A DNA stretch of 60,972 nt, from assembly GCA_016288495.1 (NCBI GenBank), contig JAEEZH010000025.1, positions 1 through 60,972 of the forward strand, written 5' to 3'. The DNA is from Lachnospiraceae bacterium (GTDB taxonomy: Bacteria > Bacillota > Clostridia > Lachnospirales > Lachnospiraceae). This document shows, in pieces, positions 1 to 8,537 of the stretch (its first letter is position 1; every line of letters begins with the position of its first letter). The position numbers and the translations under genes are program-made. The notes beneath the pieces are model-generated. The model searched no databases, had not been told where the DNA came from, and worked only from the letters and a program-made list of their open reading frames with translations.

Positions 1-263
1 ATGCCTATAGTCCGATCCCAAAACTGCTCCATAAAAAGCTGGGTCTGGCTGGTCAGCCTCTCATCCTCTTCAAAACACGGAATACCGGGACTTTTAATGA
101 CATAGTCATAATCATCTATGTCAAAATCCTCCCTTTTCCCTTCAAACACAGTTATACGGCTGCCGGGACAATGCTCCTTAAGGAAAGCTTCAGTAGACTT
201 TCCTTCACGACCGTATCCCCAGATTAATAAACTTTTATCATTCAATTTTTGAAGTATTCCCAC
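1..263 (-). CDS. MurD-like Mur ligase, N-terminal part (cut by window edge)
   Basis: This is the start of a leftward gene that runs out of the window. I translated it from a GTG at 263 preceded by TGAGGTAAAACA, with an in-frame TGA just upstream, so no longer start exists. The visible 87 residues show an N-terminal nucleotide-binding fold with GYGREGKST near residue 14, KSPGIP, and LTSQTQLF. These match the UDP-MurNAc-L-Ala:D-Glu ligase (MurD) N-terminal domain. The gene follows a MurL-type epimerase. In Xanthomonas a MurD2 that adds L-Glu pairs with MurL, so this may be a MurD2 rather than the housekeeping MurD. The ATP-binding and catalytic domains are outside the window, so specificity cannot be judged. 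Confidence 0.75.
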   Translation of the reverse strand, partial: MGILQKLNDKSLLIWGYGREGKSTEAFLKEHCPGSRITVFEGKREDFDIDDYDYVIKSPGIPCFEEDERLTSQTQLFMEQFWDRTIG

Positions 264-396
264 TGTTTTACCTCACTTAACACCATTTCCAATTCGGCTT
301 TACACCACCGGCGTTTCCGGCACTTCTTCTATTTCCATATTCTGTTTTAAGCAACACTCTGCACCCCACATTACTTTTAATTCACCCATAATATCA

Positions 397-1731
397 TCAG
401 CCAAGTGCACTTCTCAATTCTTCGGCAAAATCATCCGGCAGGTTATTCTCGTCATTCCATCCGTTTAAGATAGTGTCGATATCCTCCTTATCCGAAATCT
501 GATCACTGTACTTATCCGTCAGATACGAATGACCGCCTTTTTTGATGAAAGCCCCGAGGCTCGCAAGCACCTCTGACCGGGTGCCCACGCATTCAAAGGG
601 CTTCACCTCATCTATATCCGCCAGCTGTCTGAAGTAGGTTTCCATGGACTCCTTGTCAAAGAGATCCTCTCCGAAAATATCCCGCAGTTCCTCCACCGAA
701 AGAAAGGGGCTCAAAATAATATAGACAAACAGGCACTTTGGACAGTTACAACACCAGATACCCTTTTTGGAACCTGCATTACAGGATCTGAAGATTTTAT
801 GATACTTCTTCTGCTTGGAAAAGACATAAGCGATCTGTAACTCCGCCAGAGGACGCAGCAGACTGAAATAGGATATGGGCGTATCGACTATATGCGCCAC
901 ATACTCCCTGAAATCCTGCTCGAATTCAAAGCTCTTGGAATACTGATGGTTCACCTTTGAGCCCTTAACCGTAGACTCGTTGGCACTGGATTAATTTGAC
1001 AGGGCGATATACTTCATCCCGTTCAGATATGCAGTAATGACGGTGGAAAAAGCCAGCACCGCCGAAAAAGGAATATGCCCGTTAAGATATCCCTTCTGAT
1101 TCATCTCGATTATCTTTTTATCAAGAACGCGCTTTGCTTCTATAGGCTCTTCGCAGTGATCACAGACCTCCACACACTTCTTTGAAGCTTCCAGCGGATT
1201 CAGAAGATAAGGAATGATCCTTTCACCCTTCAAAGTCTCCAGGGATACCACCGAATCCTTGCCGCCGCCCACGGGAACCAGGATCCCGTCATACGCAGCT
1301 TCATCCTTCAACACCTTTACAGCTTCATCTTTCCGCGCCCTGATCTCCACCAGATCCTCTTCACTCACCTCTATGCCATTCACATACAAAAATTCCCCGA
1401 GGCCGTAATAAAAGAGCTTGCGCCACCATCTCACCTGCCACTCATCAAGCGCAGAACACTCCACCAGAATCGTCTTAGGACAGGTACACTTGTAATAGCT
1501 GATGGCTTCTGCCATTCCCAATGAAAAAATAAAGCGGTCCAATATCGCATCATCAATCACATCTGCTGCTTTTCGATCCCCCACCTTAAAATTCCATTTG
1601 GTCTCAAAGCTTTCAAGCCCGGTGATCTCATAGTGATATATAACCTTCAAAACTCCGTCTTCATAACTTTTCTCATAACGCGTGAATTTAAAATCGCTGT
1701 ATTCTTTTCTCAACTCATCAAATGAATGCAT
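397..1731 (-). pseudogene. murL: MurL-type UDP-MurNAc-L-Ala-L-Glu epimerase, interrupted by in-frame TAA
   Basis: Two open segments (1731-991 and 954-397) lie in the same frame, separated by one TAA at 991-993 and 11 sense codons before the GTG at 954. Read through, they give about 444 residues. The N-terminal part has a PP-loop-like GGGKDS at residues 155-160 and a cysteine pair (CDHC). After the stop the frame continues SSANESTVKGSKVNHQYSK. From memory MurL proteins read LSNESSANE here, so a glutamate codon GAA has probably become TAA. MurL is an ATP-dependent epimerase that turns the L-Glu of UDP-MurNAc-L-Ala-L-Glu into D-Glu. An AAGGG lies seven bases before the GTG at 954, so a two-piece protein is conceivable. 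It overlaps the upstream HAD gene by 14 bases. Sequencing error is also possible. Confidence 0.8.
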
Positions 1732-2434
1732 AAAGCTCCTCCAGCTTTTCTATCCTGTGATCTTCCCTCACATCTTCGAAATACGGTGCGTTTTCATATA
1801 CTCCGCCGCCTCTGATGATCCTCACCGTCTTTATGGGGATATTCCTGGAAATATAAAAATCCTTTTTCGGATTATCTCCCACATACATCATCTCACCGGG
1901 CTTGACAGCCAGTTCATCGCAAAGCAGCTCAAAGCCCTTCGCCGAAGGCTTGGCCCAGCCTTCGCCATGCTCTGCGCTTACCACTATCCCTTTTATCGCC
2001 GGGTGTTTATCCAGGCCCAGCGCTCTTATCTTGTTTCTCTGGGACACCGCGAAGCCATCGGTCAGAATGCCCGCTGCGATCCCCTTCTCGCACAGGGTCG
2101 ACAGAACATCCTCCACATCGTCATATGGCTTGTAGATCTCCCTGTCTATCTCATGTTCCCTGTACACCTTAACCAGAGAAAAAACCTCATCCTCCGTGTA
2201 CCCGTTCACACCATGCATATCCAGAAAACGGTTGAATACATTTTTGGCGCTCTCATGAAAAAGCGCCAGAAACTCCTCCCACAAAACCGCGGTATCCGAA
2301 CCTGCAAAATGCGCAAACACCCCGGTGTCACACTTTGCCAGATGTTTTGCCACAGCCGCAAATCCGCTTTTCACAAAAGAGTATTCACTTACCAGTGTAT
2401 CATCCAGATCAAAGATGATCGCCTTAGTCTTCAT
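1718..2434 (-). CDS. HAD-family hydrolase
   Basis: A 238-residue haloacid dehalogenase-like hydrolase. Motif I is FDLDDT at residues 8-13, motif II is ILTDG near residue 115, and motif IV is YVGDNPKKDF near residue 190. The alpha-helical cap between motifs I and II is of the size seen in subfamily IA phosphatases. The substrate cannot be told from sequence. It is the first gene of the HAD-murL-murD-like run and overlaps the murL start by 14 bases, so the three are probably co-transcribed and translationally coupled. A role as a sugar- or amino-sugar-phosphate phosphatase in the same envelope pathway is inference. Confidence 0.88.
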   Translation of the reverse strand: MKTKAIIFDLDDTLVSEYSFVKSGFAAVAKHLAKCDTGVFAHFAGSDTAVLWEEFLALFHESAKNVFNRFLDMHGVNGYTEDEVFSLVKVYREHEIDREIYKPYDDVEDVLSTLCEKGIAAGILTDGFAVSQRNKIRALGLDKHPAIKGIVVSAEHGEGWAKPSAKGFELLCDELAVKPGEMMYVGDNPKKDFYISRNIPIKTVRIIRGGGVYENAPYFEDVREDHRIEKLEELYAFI

Positions 2435-2465
2435 TTCCGTCCTTATACTTAATCTTTTTTAACAC

Positions 2466-2563
2466 TGTCATTCTGAGGTCATATAAAGATCCTTCGCTTC
2501 GCTCAGGATGACAAAAGAGCTCAGGATGACAAAAGAGCTCAGGATAACAGAAGGGCTTAGGAT
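2466..2563. repeat. Palindromic intergenic repeat, copy 1, with 18-bp tandem expansion
   Basis: Contains TGTCATTCTGAG at 2466 and then ATCCTTCGCTTCGCTCAGGA, a near-palindrome. It is followed by tandem copies of an 18-bp unit (GCTCAGGATGACAAAAGA, then two diverged copies). The last unit supplies the TAA stop of the gene ending at 2557. Related copies occur at 5231, 11055, 13396, 23443, 29582, 31638 and 43038. Confidence 0.85.
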
Positions 2564-5187
2564 CCAAGCCGGCGCTCAGCGTCCTCCACGCTCTCATAAC
2601 CGTAAAGTTTCGCAGTCTGCTCCATGGTCATATAAGCCAGATTCTTTCCCTCTCTCATAAGAGAAGTTATAAACTCTCCATACAGCGTAAGCATCATACC
2701 GGAATAAGTGGAAAGCTCTCCCCGCAGATATGTCTCATAGGATGTGTTGAAAGGAGTGTCCTCCGAGGTATGGATACTTCGCGCGTTTCCCGCAAAGGAC
2801 GGATATTCCTGCGCAAATTCCTCCATCCACTTTACCTGAATACCTACTATTGCCTCGATTATGGATTTTGTCTCCTCATCGATGACAGGAAATTCATCCT
2901 TTATCTTTTCCCATTCTTCGGGAGCCGTGCTCTCCTCCATACGGGCATATTTTTCGGATATGATATTGAGCCCGCTGCCATAAGCCAGCAGAAGATCCGT
3001 GGCAAACCTTACCAGCATCTCATGGGTCCAGTTATTATACTGGCTCAGTCTCATGATGGAAAAGGTACCCCAGTTATCCTGACACACTGCCCTGCCCCCC
3101 TCATTGGTCACCTCATCAAAAGCCGCATATTCAAGTTTGGCGATCTCCATGGGAAGATCTTCCTTCATGGCATCAAAAAATGAATAAAGCTTTTCCTCAT
3201 CCGGATATCTTTCCAGAATGTTTAAGAGTAATGCGCTTCTTTTTTCTTTTTCCATGTTTTTTCTCCGTTTTAAGCTTCTTCCTGTTGCTCCATTCATTAT
3301 CATTCCTGCCAGATCCTCAAGGTACACTTTTGTATTTTCAAAAGGGGCAGACTCTCCCGGCAAAGGAGCGGAAGCGGAAATAAATCCCGCCTCATATATT
3401 TTTTTCGCCAGATAGCAGGACAGTTCATTTACCGTGGCATCATACCCTGCAAAATCCTTTTCCAAAGGATCGGTGTTCAGCAGTTCCATTGCTTTCGCTC
3501 TTATCTCTTCCATCTTCCCGGGAATCCCGTCACCGGCATCTTTATCAGCACTTCCGTCCAATAAAGCATCACCTGCCATAATGGAAACCGCACTTGCCAT
3601 GAGCCATTTATCATGGGGCACAAATTTCCTGTTCAGATAATGACACAGCTTAAGAGCCTCCCTGAAACCATCGCCCAGTACCATTTCAAGCGAAACCTTA
3701 TCTTTTCTCAAGACCAGACGTCTCACATTATACTGGAGATTCTGCGAAAACAGAGCACAGCTCTGAGCCGTAAAGGCACGCCACAGATCATCGGGATAAC
3801 CATCCGCCACAAACCTTCTGAAGCCGCTCACATAAGCGCTCTCATCATAAAATATCTCACCGTTGACAAGGCAGCCCAATGAGATCTGGGAACAGGTACG
3901 CCACACTGTTTCAGCAGGGTCCGGACTTTTTGCATCAGAGCGCTCATTATCATAGAGTTCGATCAGCCGCTGCCCCTGTGCCTTCCCGACTATTTCCTCC
4001 ACAAAATCCTCAAAACAGAGCACGCCTGTCCTGCCCTGTCCCTGAGGCGTATTTCTTCTTTCATAACCTCTGAAGCTTTTGTCCAGAGTCTCATACCATT
4101 TTTTCAGATCCTGCGCATACAGCTCATGATCCTGCCGCCTGAGCCAGATGCACACTCCCGGTCCCCAGTCATGATCCCTGCTGTACACGTCATCAAAACC
4201 GTAACAGTCCGAACCGTACCCGAAAAGACCAAAGGCTGCTTTTTTCAAAATATCCGGATACTCTTTTTCCAGGGAAGGACGCACGACCTCTTCAAAATAG
4301 GCCCTGCAAAGCTTAAGTCCGAATCCGGCAGTCACATATCTTCCGGATCGTGACGGTCTGCCGTCATCGGTACTCCCGGTCTCATTTTGAATGAGTAGTT
4401 TTTCAACCTCATCCCTGAACTCCTTCACCCTGTAAAAATAATCAGTGCATCCGAAATTCTGATAGATGGCCGAAAGTGCCTTGTCAAAATATTCAGCCGC
4501 TCTGTCTAAATCTCCGGCTGCCTTTTCACACTCACCCAGGCCGGTCACGGCCGCAGCATAGTGGGTATCAAAAATATGTCTTCCCTCAAAAATAGCCACC
4601 GATTCATTGAGATGGGCCTTTGCTTTCTCCATATCCTTCTTTCCGTGCAGGATGGAATTACCCAGATTCGCATGGGTCACCGCCAGTTCAAAGGTATTGC
4701 CCTCACGGTGCTTTTCCACTATCTCAAGCGCTTTTTCAAGACGCAGGATCGCCTTCTCATAATCCTCCTGCTCCATATACACCAGGGACAGATTATTATA
4801 AAGGCCCGCAAAATCAAACGCGCCCGGCTCAAGCAATCTGTCATATATGGTCTCCACTTCATGATAGGCTGCAACCGCATCATCGAGAAGGCCCGCTGCC
4901 CGCTGCGCATTTGCCCGGTTGATCAGTGTCGTAGCGTACTCCTTTGTCCCGGACAGGCCCACGCTTTCCATGATGTCCAGCGTCTTATTTGAAAACAGGA
5001 TCGCTTCATCATAGCGGTTAACCTCACGGTAATATCCCACCAGCTCGTTAAGAAGGGTAAGCACAGCGCCGGTATCACCCTCGTTAACGGCAAGGGCAAG
5101 GTTCGAGGTCAGGAATTCCTCCGCCTCCCTTTCCCTGTGGTTGAGAACCATCTCATCATACTCTTTCAGGACCTTGTTGATATCCAT
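2557..5187 (-). CDS. TPR-DUF4037-DUF4125 multidomain protein
   Basis: An 876-residue soluble protein with three parts. Residues 1-265 are tetratricopeptide repeats (for example YNNLSLVYMEQEDYEKAI). Residues about 295-620 fit DUF4037, a nucleotidyltransferase-like fold with GSDCYGFDD at about 322 and SRDHDWGPG just after, where the acidic residues would bind metal. Residues about 665-870 fit DUF4125, with QDNWGTFSIMR and a conserved helical C-terminus. These domains are often found together in Clostridia, but no reaction is established to my knowledge. The start is supported by CAGGAG 7 bases upstream. The stop codon lies in an intergenic repeat. Substrate and role are unknown; it may nucleotidylate a small molecule or protein held by the TPRs (inference). 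Confidence 0.8.
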   Translation of the reverse strand: MDINKVLKEYDEMVLNHREREAEEFLTSNLALAVNEGDTGAVLTLLNELVGYYREVNRYDEAILFSNKTLDIMESVGLSGTKEYATTLINRANAQRAAGLLDDAVAAYHEVETIYDRLLEPGAFDFAGLYNNLSLVYMEQEDYEKAILRLEKALEIVEKHREGNTFELAVTHANLGNSILHGKKDMEKAKAHLNESVAIFEGRHIFDTHYAAAVTGLGECEKAAGDLDRAAEYFDKALSAIYQNFGCTDYFYRVKEFRDEVEKLLIQNETGSTDDGRPSRSGRYVTAGFGLKLCRAYFEEVVRPSLEKEYPDILKKAAFGLFGYGSDCYGFDDVYSRDHDWGPGVCIWLRRQDHELYAQDLKKWYETLDKSFRGYERRNTPQGQGRTGVLCFEDFVEEIVGKAQGQRLIELYDNERSDAKSPDPAETVWRTCSQISLGCLVNGEIFYDESAYVSGFRRFVADGYPDDLWRAFTAQSCALFSQNLQYNVRRLVLRKDKVSLEMVLGDGFREALKLCHYLNRKFVPHDKWLMASAVSIMAGDALLDGSADKDAGDGIPGKMEEIRAKAMELLNTDPLEKDFAGYDATVNELSCYLAKKIYEAGFISASAPLPGESAPFENTKVYLEDLAGMIMNGATGRSLKRRKNMEKEKRSALLLNILERYPDEEKLYSFFDAMKEDLPMEIAKLEYAAFDEVTNEGGRAVCQDNWGTFSIMRLSQYNNWTHEMLVRFATDLLLAYGSGLNIISEKYARMEESTAPEEWEKIKDEFPVIDEETKSIIEAIVGIQVKWMEEFAQEYPSFAGNARSIHTSEDTPFNTSYETYLRGELSTYSGMMLTLYGEFITSLMREGKNLAYMTMEQTAKLYGYESVEDAERRLGS

Positions 5188-5230
5188 ATTTTCTCCTGTA
5201 TTCCCCCCTGTCAGACCGGATGTTTGGCGC

Positions 5231-5275
5231 CCTTTAGGACGAGATTCGCTCAGAATGACAAAATGACTCAGGATA
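5231..5275. repeat. Palindromic intergenic repeat, copy 2 (half element)
   Basis: Reads CTTTAGGACGAGATTCGCTC then AGAATGACA and a further partial unit ACTCAGGAT. It matches the right half of the full element at 31638-31713. The TGA stop of rsmA is inside it. Confidence 0.8.
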
Positions 5276-6128
5276 TGAGCGTATCTGCCAGCCGGGCAAA
5301 CTGTGCCAGGGAAAGCACTTCTCCCCTCACATTCACATCAAGCTCCAGAGCCGACAAGGCCGAAGCCACTTCATCCTTAGTATAAGACAGCTCATTGAAA
5401 TTAGCCACTGCATTCACCAGAGTCTTCCTTCGCTGGTTGAAGGCTGCCCTTATCAGTTTAAACATCAGTTTCTCATCCTTTACCTTCACAGGTTTGTCCT
5501 CATGACAGGTGAGGGTGATCACTGCCGAATCCACGTTGGGCCTTGGTATAAAACAGTTCCTCGGCACATTCGCCGCGATGTATGGATCGGCATAATAAGC
5601 CACGGCCAAAGAAAGGGCACCGTAGTCCTTTGTGCCTTCCTTAGCCTGCATACGGTGCGCCACCTCGGACTGCACCATGACCGTTATGCTATTTAAGGGG
5701 ATCTTTTCTTCGAATAATGACATGATTATGGGGGTAGTCACATAGTAAGGCAGATTTGCCACCACTTTTATGGGCCGCCCCTGATTGTGCTCCGCTACGA
5801 TCTGATTTATGTCCAGCTTCAGCACATCCTCGTTTACCAGAATATAATTATCATACTCCGCCAGAGTCTCGTTAAGTACGGGGATCAGCATCCTGTCTAT
5901 CTCCACCGCATATACCAGGCGGGCTTTTTCACAAAGTCTCTGGGTCATGGCTCCCAGGCCGGGACCTATTTCCAGCACAAGATCATCCTCCGATATGTCG
6001 GCTGCATCAATGATCTTGTCCAGCACATGCATATCGATAAGGAAATTCTGTCCGAATTTTTTTCTTATGGAAAAATTATATTTTTGCAGGATCGCAATGG
6101 TATCCTGCGGCGTCTGTAATGTGCCCAT
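5268..6128 (-). CDS. rsmA: 16S rRNA (A1518/A1519-N6)-dimethyltransferase RsmA/KsgA
   Basis: A 286-residue methyltransferase that dimethylates two adjacent adenines in the 3' hairpin of 16S rRNA during 30S maturation, using S-adenosylmethionine. KKFGQNFL at residues 23-30 is the family signature. The SAM-binding loop EIGPGLGAMT is at 53-62 and the catalytic NLPY motif is at 125-128. The C-terminal helical domain holds AAFNQRRKTL. The length is normal. The start follows the vanW stop by one base and its ribosome site (AGGAGG) lies inside the vanW end, so the two genes are translationally coupled. The stop codon falls within an intergenic repeat, which suggests the C-terminal residue or two came from repeat insertion. 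Confidence 0.96.
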   Translation of the reverse strand: MGTLQTPQDTIAILQKYNFSIRKKFGQNFLIDMHVLDKIIDAADISEDDLVLEIGPGLGAMTQRLCEKARLVYAVEIDRMLIPVLNETLAEYDNYILVNEDVLKLDINQIVAEHNQGRPIKVVANLPYYVTTPIIMSLFEEKIPLNSITVMVQSEVAHRMQAKEGTKDYGALSLAVAYYADPYIAANVPRNCFIPRPNVDSAVITLTCHEDKPVKVKDEKLMFKLIRAAFNQRRKTLVNAVANFNELSYTKDEVASALSALELDVNVRGEVLSLAQFARLADTLIS

Positions 6129-6129
6129 A

Positions 6130-7644
6130 TCAGTCTATTGCCTCCTGGGCAGTGTTCTGGGCCGCAGCTTCGGCTGCAGCTATGGCGGCTGCATTTGCCG
6201 CATTAATAAGATTATTGGCCACTTCCTTGCAGTGCTCCACCGACTGGGTAGAGATGGCGGCCGACATCATGCCCGTGGCATCACCGCTTGTTCCGAAGGT
6301 TACGGTCCTGGGAACGGCCTGATAATAACTGGAATTGACCCGTACCCTTTCCTTTTCTTCACCGTTCTCTTTTACTATCTTATAATAATTTGCCGAATAA
6401 CCGGTATGCGCACTCTGGGAAGTGATATAACCCACAGGCTGGGAGGGATCCGCGATAACCTTATCCCCCTCCGGCTGCGTTTCCGAAACCACCTCGGTCT
6501 CAAAGGAAAGAGAACGGGAAGGGTCCCTGGTCTCCTTTCCGTATATGGTAAAGGTGATCTGTTTATCCTCGGAAGTGGTTCCCTGGATATATATGGGATA
6601 ATCCGTGGAATTGGTAAATTTGAAATCCTTGCTGGTGCCTGAAATGGCCGCGTCAGCCGAAATATCCACATAGGATACTATCATGGAATGATTGGAGCGC
6701 TCATCCACCTGAAGCTCTGCCCGAAGAACAGCGTTATACAGGGTAGAGGACACCTGACAGATACCTCCTCCCAAAGTCTCCACCACCAGACCCTTGCTGT
6801 AGGAACCGGCCAGATGATATCCGTTTTCTTCGGTGAAGGGACTGACACAGTTATAAACGGAAAGCTGCTGGCCGGGATACAGAAGAGTCCCGTCTATATG
6901 AGCACAGCCGTTGCGGACGTTGGCGCTTCTTCCCGCTCCGGAGGATGAAAAACCGGTGGTAAAGGTACCGAGTACATCCTTCACATTTCTGAGATCCTCT
7001 GCTGAATGCTCAGGCTCATATATCTCGGTTATCAGCTGTGTCTGTCCGTACTCATCCCTGTCCCAGAGCATCTCCATATATGTCTTTACCCTCAGAGCTG
7101 ACGCCTGGGTATTTATACGCTCTCCGCTTACGCCCTCCGTTATCTCAAAGGCGCCGCTTTTGCGTACAAGTGATGCGTCGCAGGCTTTCTCATCATAAAT
7201 GCTGCATTTTTCCTTTATTACGTTTTCTATCACGGCTTCGTCAAATTCCAGGTTTATATCAAAGATCCTGTCATGGGCAGCCAGATCCTTTTTATCCTTG
7301 TACCGGCTGATGAGATTCTTTTTATGCCCAAGGGAGTAGGCCTGATCTATTATCTCAGGGTTGGCCCAGGTCATGCCGAGCTCCGATGCCTTAAGCTCTA
7401 CGGTATTACCGCCCACAGCATCCACCTTCACTGACAGATCACCCAGTCCCCGCACATAATCCTCAATGGTCCTTTTGGCCGCAGAAGGGCTCATACCGGA
7501 CAGACATATGTCCCCGGCATAAATACCGTCGAGTATGATGTCATCATCTGCCGAAGCAAAGATCATACTGCCATGAGCAAAAATAAACACCACGGTCAGA
7601 CAGATGAGAGCATATATTTTTTTAATACTCTTTTTATATTCCAT
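6130..7644 (-). CDS. VanW family exported protein
   Basis: A 504-residue protein with an N-terminal signal or membrane anchor (hydrophobic stretch at about residues 10-28). Residues about 60-210 fit the PG_binding_4 domain, and about 230-370 the VanW domain. Its signature is GGGICQVSSTLYNAV with SNHSMIVSYV after it. VanW is named from vanB vancomycin-resistance clusters but is common in Clostridia without resistance, and its biochemical role is not known. The last 40 residues are alanine-rich and low-complexity. No good ribosome site precedes the ATG, unlike its neighbours. No VanR/S/H/B/X genes are nearby, so I make no resistance claim. It is followed at one base by rsmA. Confidence 0.9.
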   Translation of the reverse strand: MEYKKSIKKIYALICLTVVFIFAHGSMIFASADDDIILDGIYAGDICLSGMSPSAAKRTIEDYVRGLGDLSVKVDAVGGNTVELKASELGMTWANPEIIDQAYSLGHKKNLISRYKDKKDLAAHDRIFDINLEFDEAVIENVIKEKCSIYDEKACDASLVRKSGAFEITEGVSGERINTQASALRVKTYMEMLWDRDEYGQTQLITEIYEPEHSAEDLRNVKDVLGTFTTGFSSSGAGRSANVRNGCAHIDGTLLYPGQQLSVYNCVSPFTEENGYHLAGSYSKGLVVETLGGGICQVSSTLYNAVLRAELQVDERSNHSMIVSYVDISADAAISGTSKDFKFTNSTDYPIYIQGTTSEDKQITFTIYGKETRDPSRSLSFETEVVSETQPEGDKVIADPSQPVGYITSQSAHTGYSANYYKIVKENGEEKERVRVNSSYYQAVPRTVTFGTSGDATGMMSAAISTQSVEHCKEVANNLINAANAAAIAAAEAAAQNTAQEAID

Positions 7645-7700
7645 GGAATTTGTTATAATAAACGCTGTGATTTTTGAAACGCCGGATCATACAGGGCCGG

Positions 7701-7814
7701 TCAAAAACCCGAAACACCCGAGATCATCAAGGGAATGATCATGGCCAGTGCCAGGATCACGATGATTATTATACTGATCACCCTGCGGTTTTTGTTTTGA
7801 AACCATTTAAACAT
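7701..7814 (-). CDS. Small single-pass membrane peptide (37 residues)
   Basis: A short gene found by reading the minus strand: it starts MFKWFQNKNRRVIS and continues as an unbroken hydrophobic helix of about 20 residues to SGVSGF. A basic N-terminus followed by one helix predicts a membrane peptide with its N-terminus inside. An AAAGGAT ribosome site lies seven bases before the ATG. It precedes vanW by 56 bases and is probably co-transcribed with it. Its start is only 28 bases from the start of the divergent gene at 7843. I recall similar short peptides upstream of vanW in Lachnospiraceae but cannot confirm it. Function unknown. Confidence 0.6.
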   Translation of the reverse strand: MFKWFQNKNRRVISIIIIVILALAMIIPLMISGVSGF

Positions 7815-7842
7815 AACAGATCCTTTCTTTCAGAGGTTATTA

Positions 7843-8535
7843 ATGAAACTTCCTTTTTTAACAATATTTCTGGTATTCGTCATCATACTCACTATCAGGC
7901 TCCAGATGTCAAAGCGCAGTGAGAAGGATGTAAACAAAGAATTCTGGGACAGAGAGCTTAAGGCCAATTCAGTCCGCAGAAAAGATATCGACAATCTTCC
8001 TTACATCCCTTTTGATCCTGCCATCATCCCGGAGCATCCCGAGCTGAACGATGAGCGGGTGGACGAGTACGTCACCGAGCTCAAAGGACTCTACGGCAAG
8101 AGGATACTCAACTGTACAGGACGCACCAACACCGACCTGAAACTGGAATACGGCGCCGCAAATATCACGAAGCTCACCGAATACGATGGCAATTATACTA
8201 TTTTAGTACGTACTATTGCAAGGCTTGCGGAAAAATATCTCATCCATTCGGCCAGATTCCTGGAGGATGTTTCCACTCAGGAAGAGGGGACAGACAGCGC
8301 GGGACAGATCTCGCATCAGCAGGCATCCGTTCTCAAGGCAGACGCCGTGAAGCTTTTGGAATACGGCATATCCATAGGCACCGATGTACGCCTCAACTAT
8401 GAACTGCTGGGACAGATCTATGCGGACAACAATGATTTTGCAAAAATAGAAGGTCTCAAAACTACAGCTGAAAATCTTAAATCCCTGAGCAAAGAGCCTA
8501 TACTCAGAATGCTTGACAGACTCATGCCCGTCTGA
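7843..8535 (+). CDS. Membrane-anchored protein of unknown function
   Basis: A 230-residue protein. Residues 3-20 form one hydrophobic helix (LPFLTIFLVFVIILTI), then a basic turn and a soluble, mainly helical domain of about 200 residues. The middle has CTGRTNTDLKLEYGAANI, followed by repeated helices that could be a short TPR-like array (residues about 100-225: LLEYGISIGTDVRLNYELLG). AGAGGTTATTA gives a normal ribosome site. It is convergent with the next gene, with two bases between stops. I do not recognise the family. The anchor suggests the domain faces the outside, but the helix could also be cleaved. Confidence 0.75.
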   Translation: MKLPFLTIFLVFVIILTIRLQMSKRSEKDVNKEFWDRELKANSVRRKDIDNLPYIPFDPAIIPEHPELNDERVDEYVTELKGLYGKRILNCTGRTNTDLKLEYGAANITKLTEYDGNYTILVRTIARLAEKYLIHSARFLEDVSTQEEGTDSAGQISHQQASVLKADAVKLLEYGISIGTDVRLNYELLGQIYADNNDFAKIEGLKTTAENLKSLSKEPILRMLDRLMPV

Positions 8536-8537
8536 CT

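Noticed and set aside
300-389. 29-codon reading frame starting MGELKVMWGAECC between murL and the MurD-like gene
   Set aside because: No ribosome site and no motif; it is too short to support without conservation data.
6130-7644. Vancomycin resistance locus
   Set aside because: Only a VanW domain is present; no ligase, dehydrogenase, dipeptidase or two-component genes are nearby.
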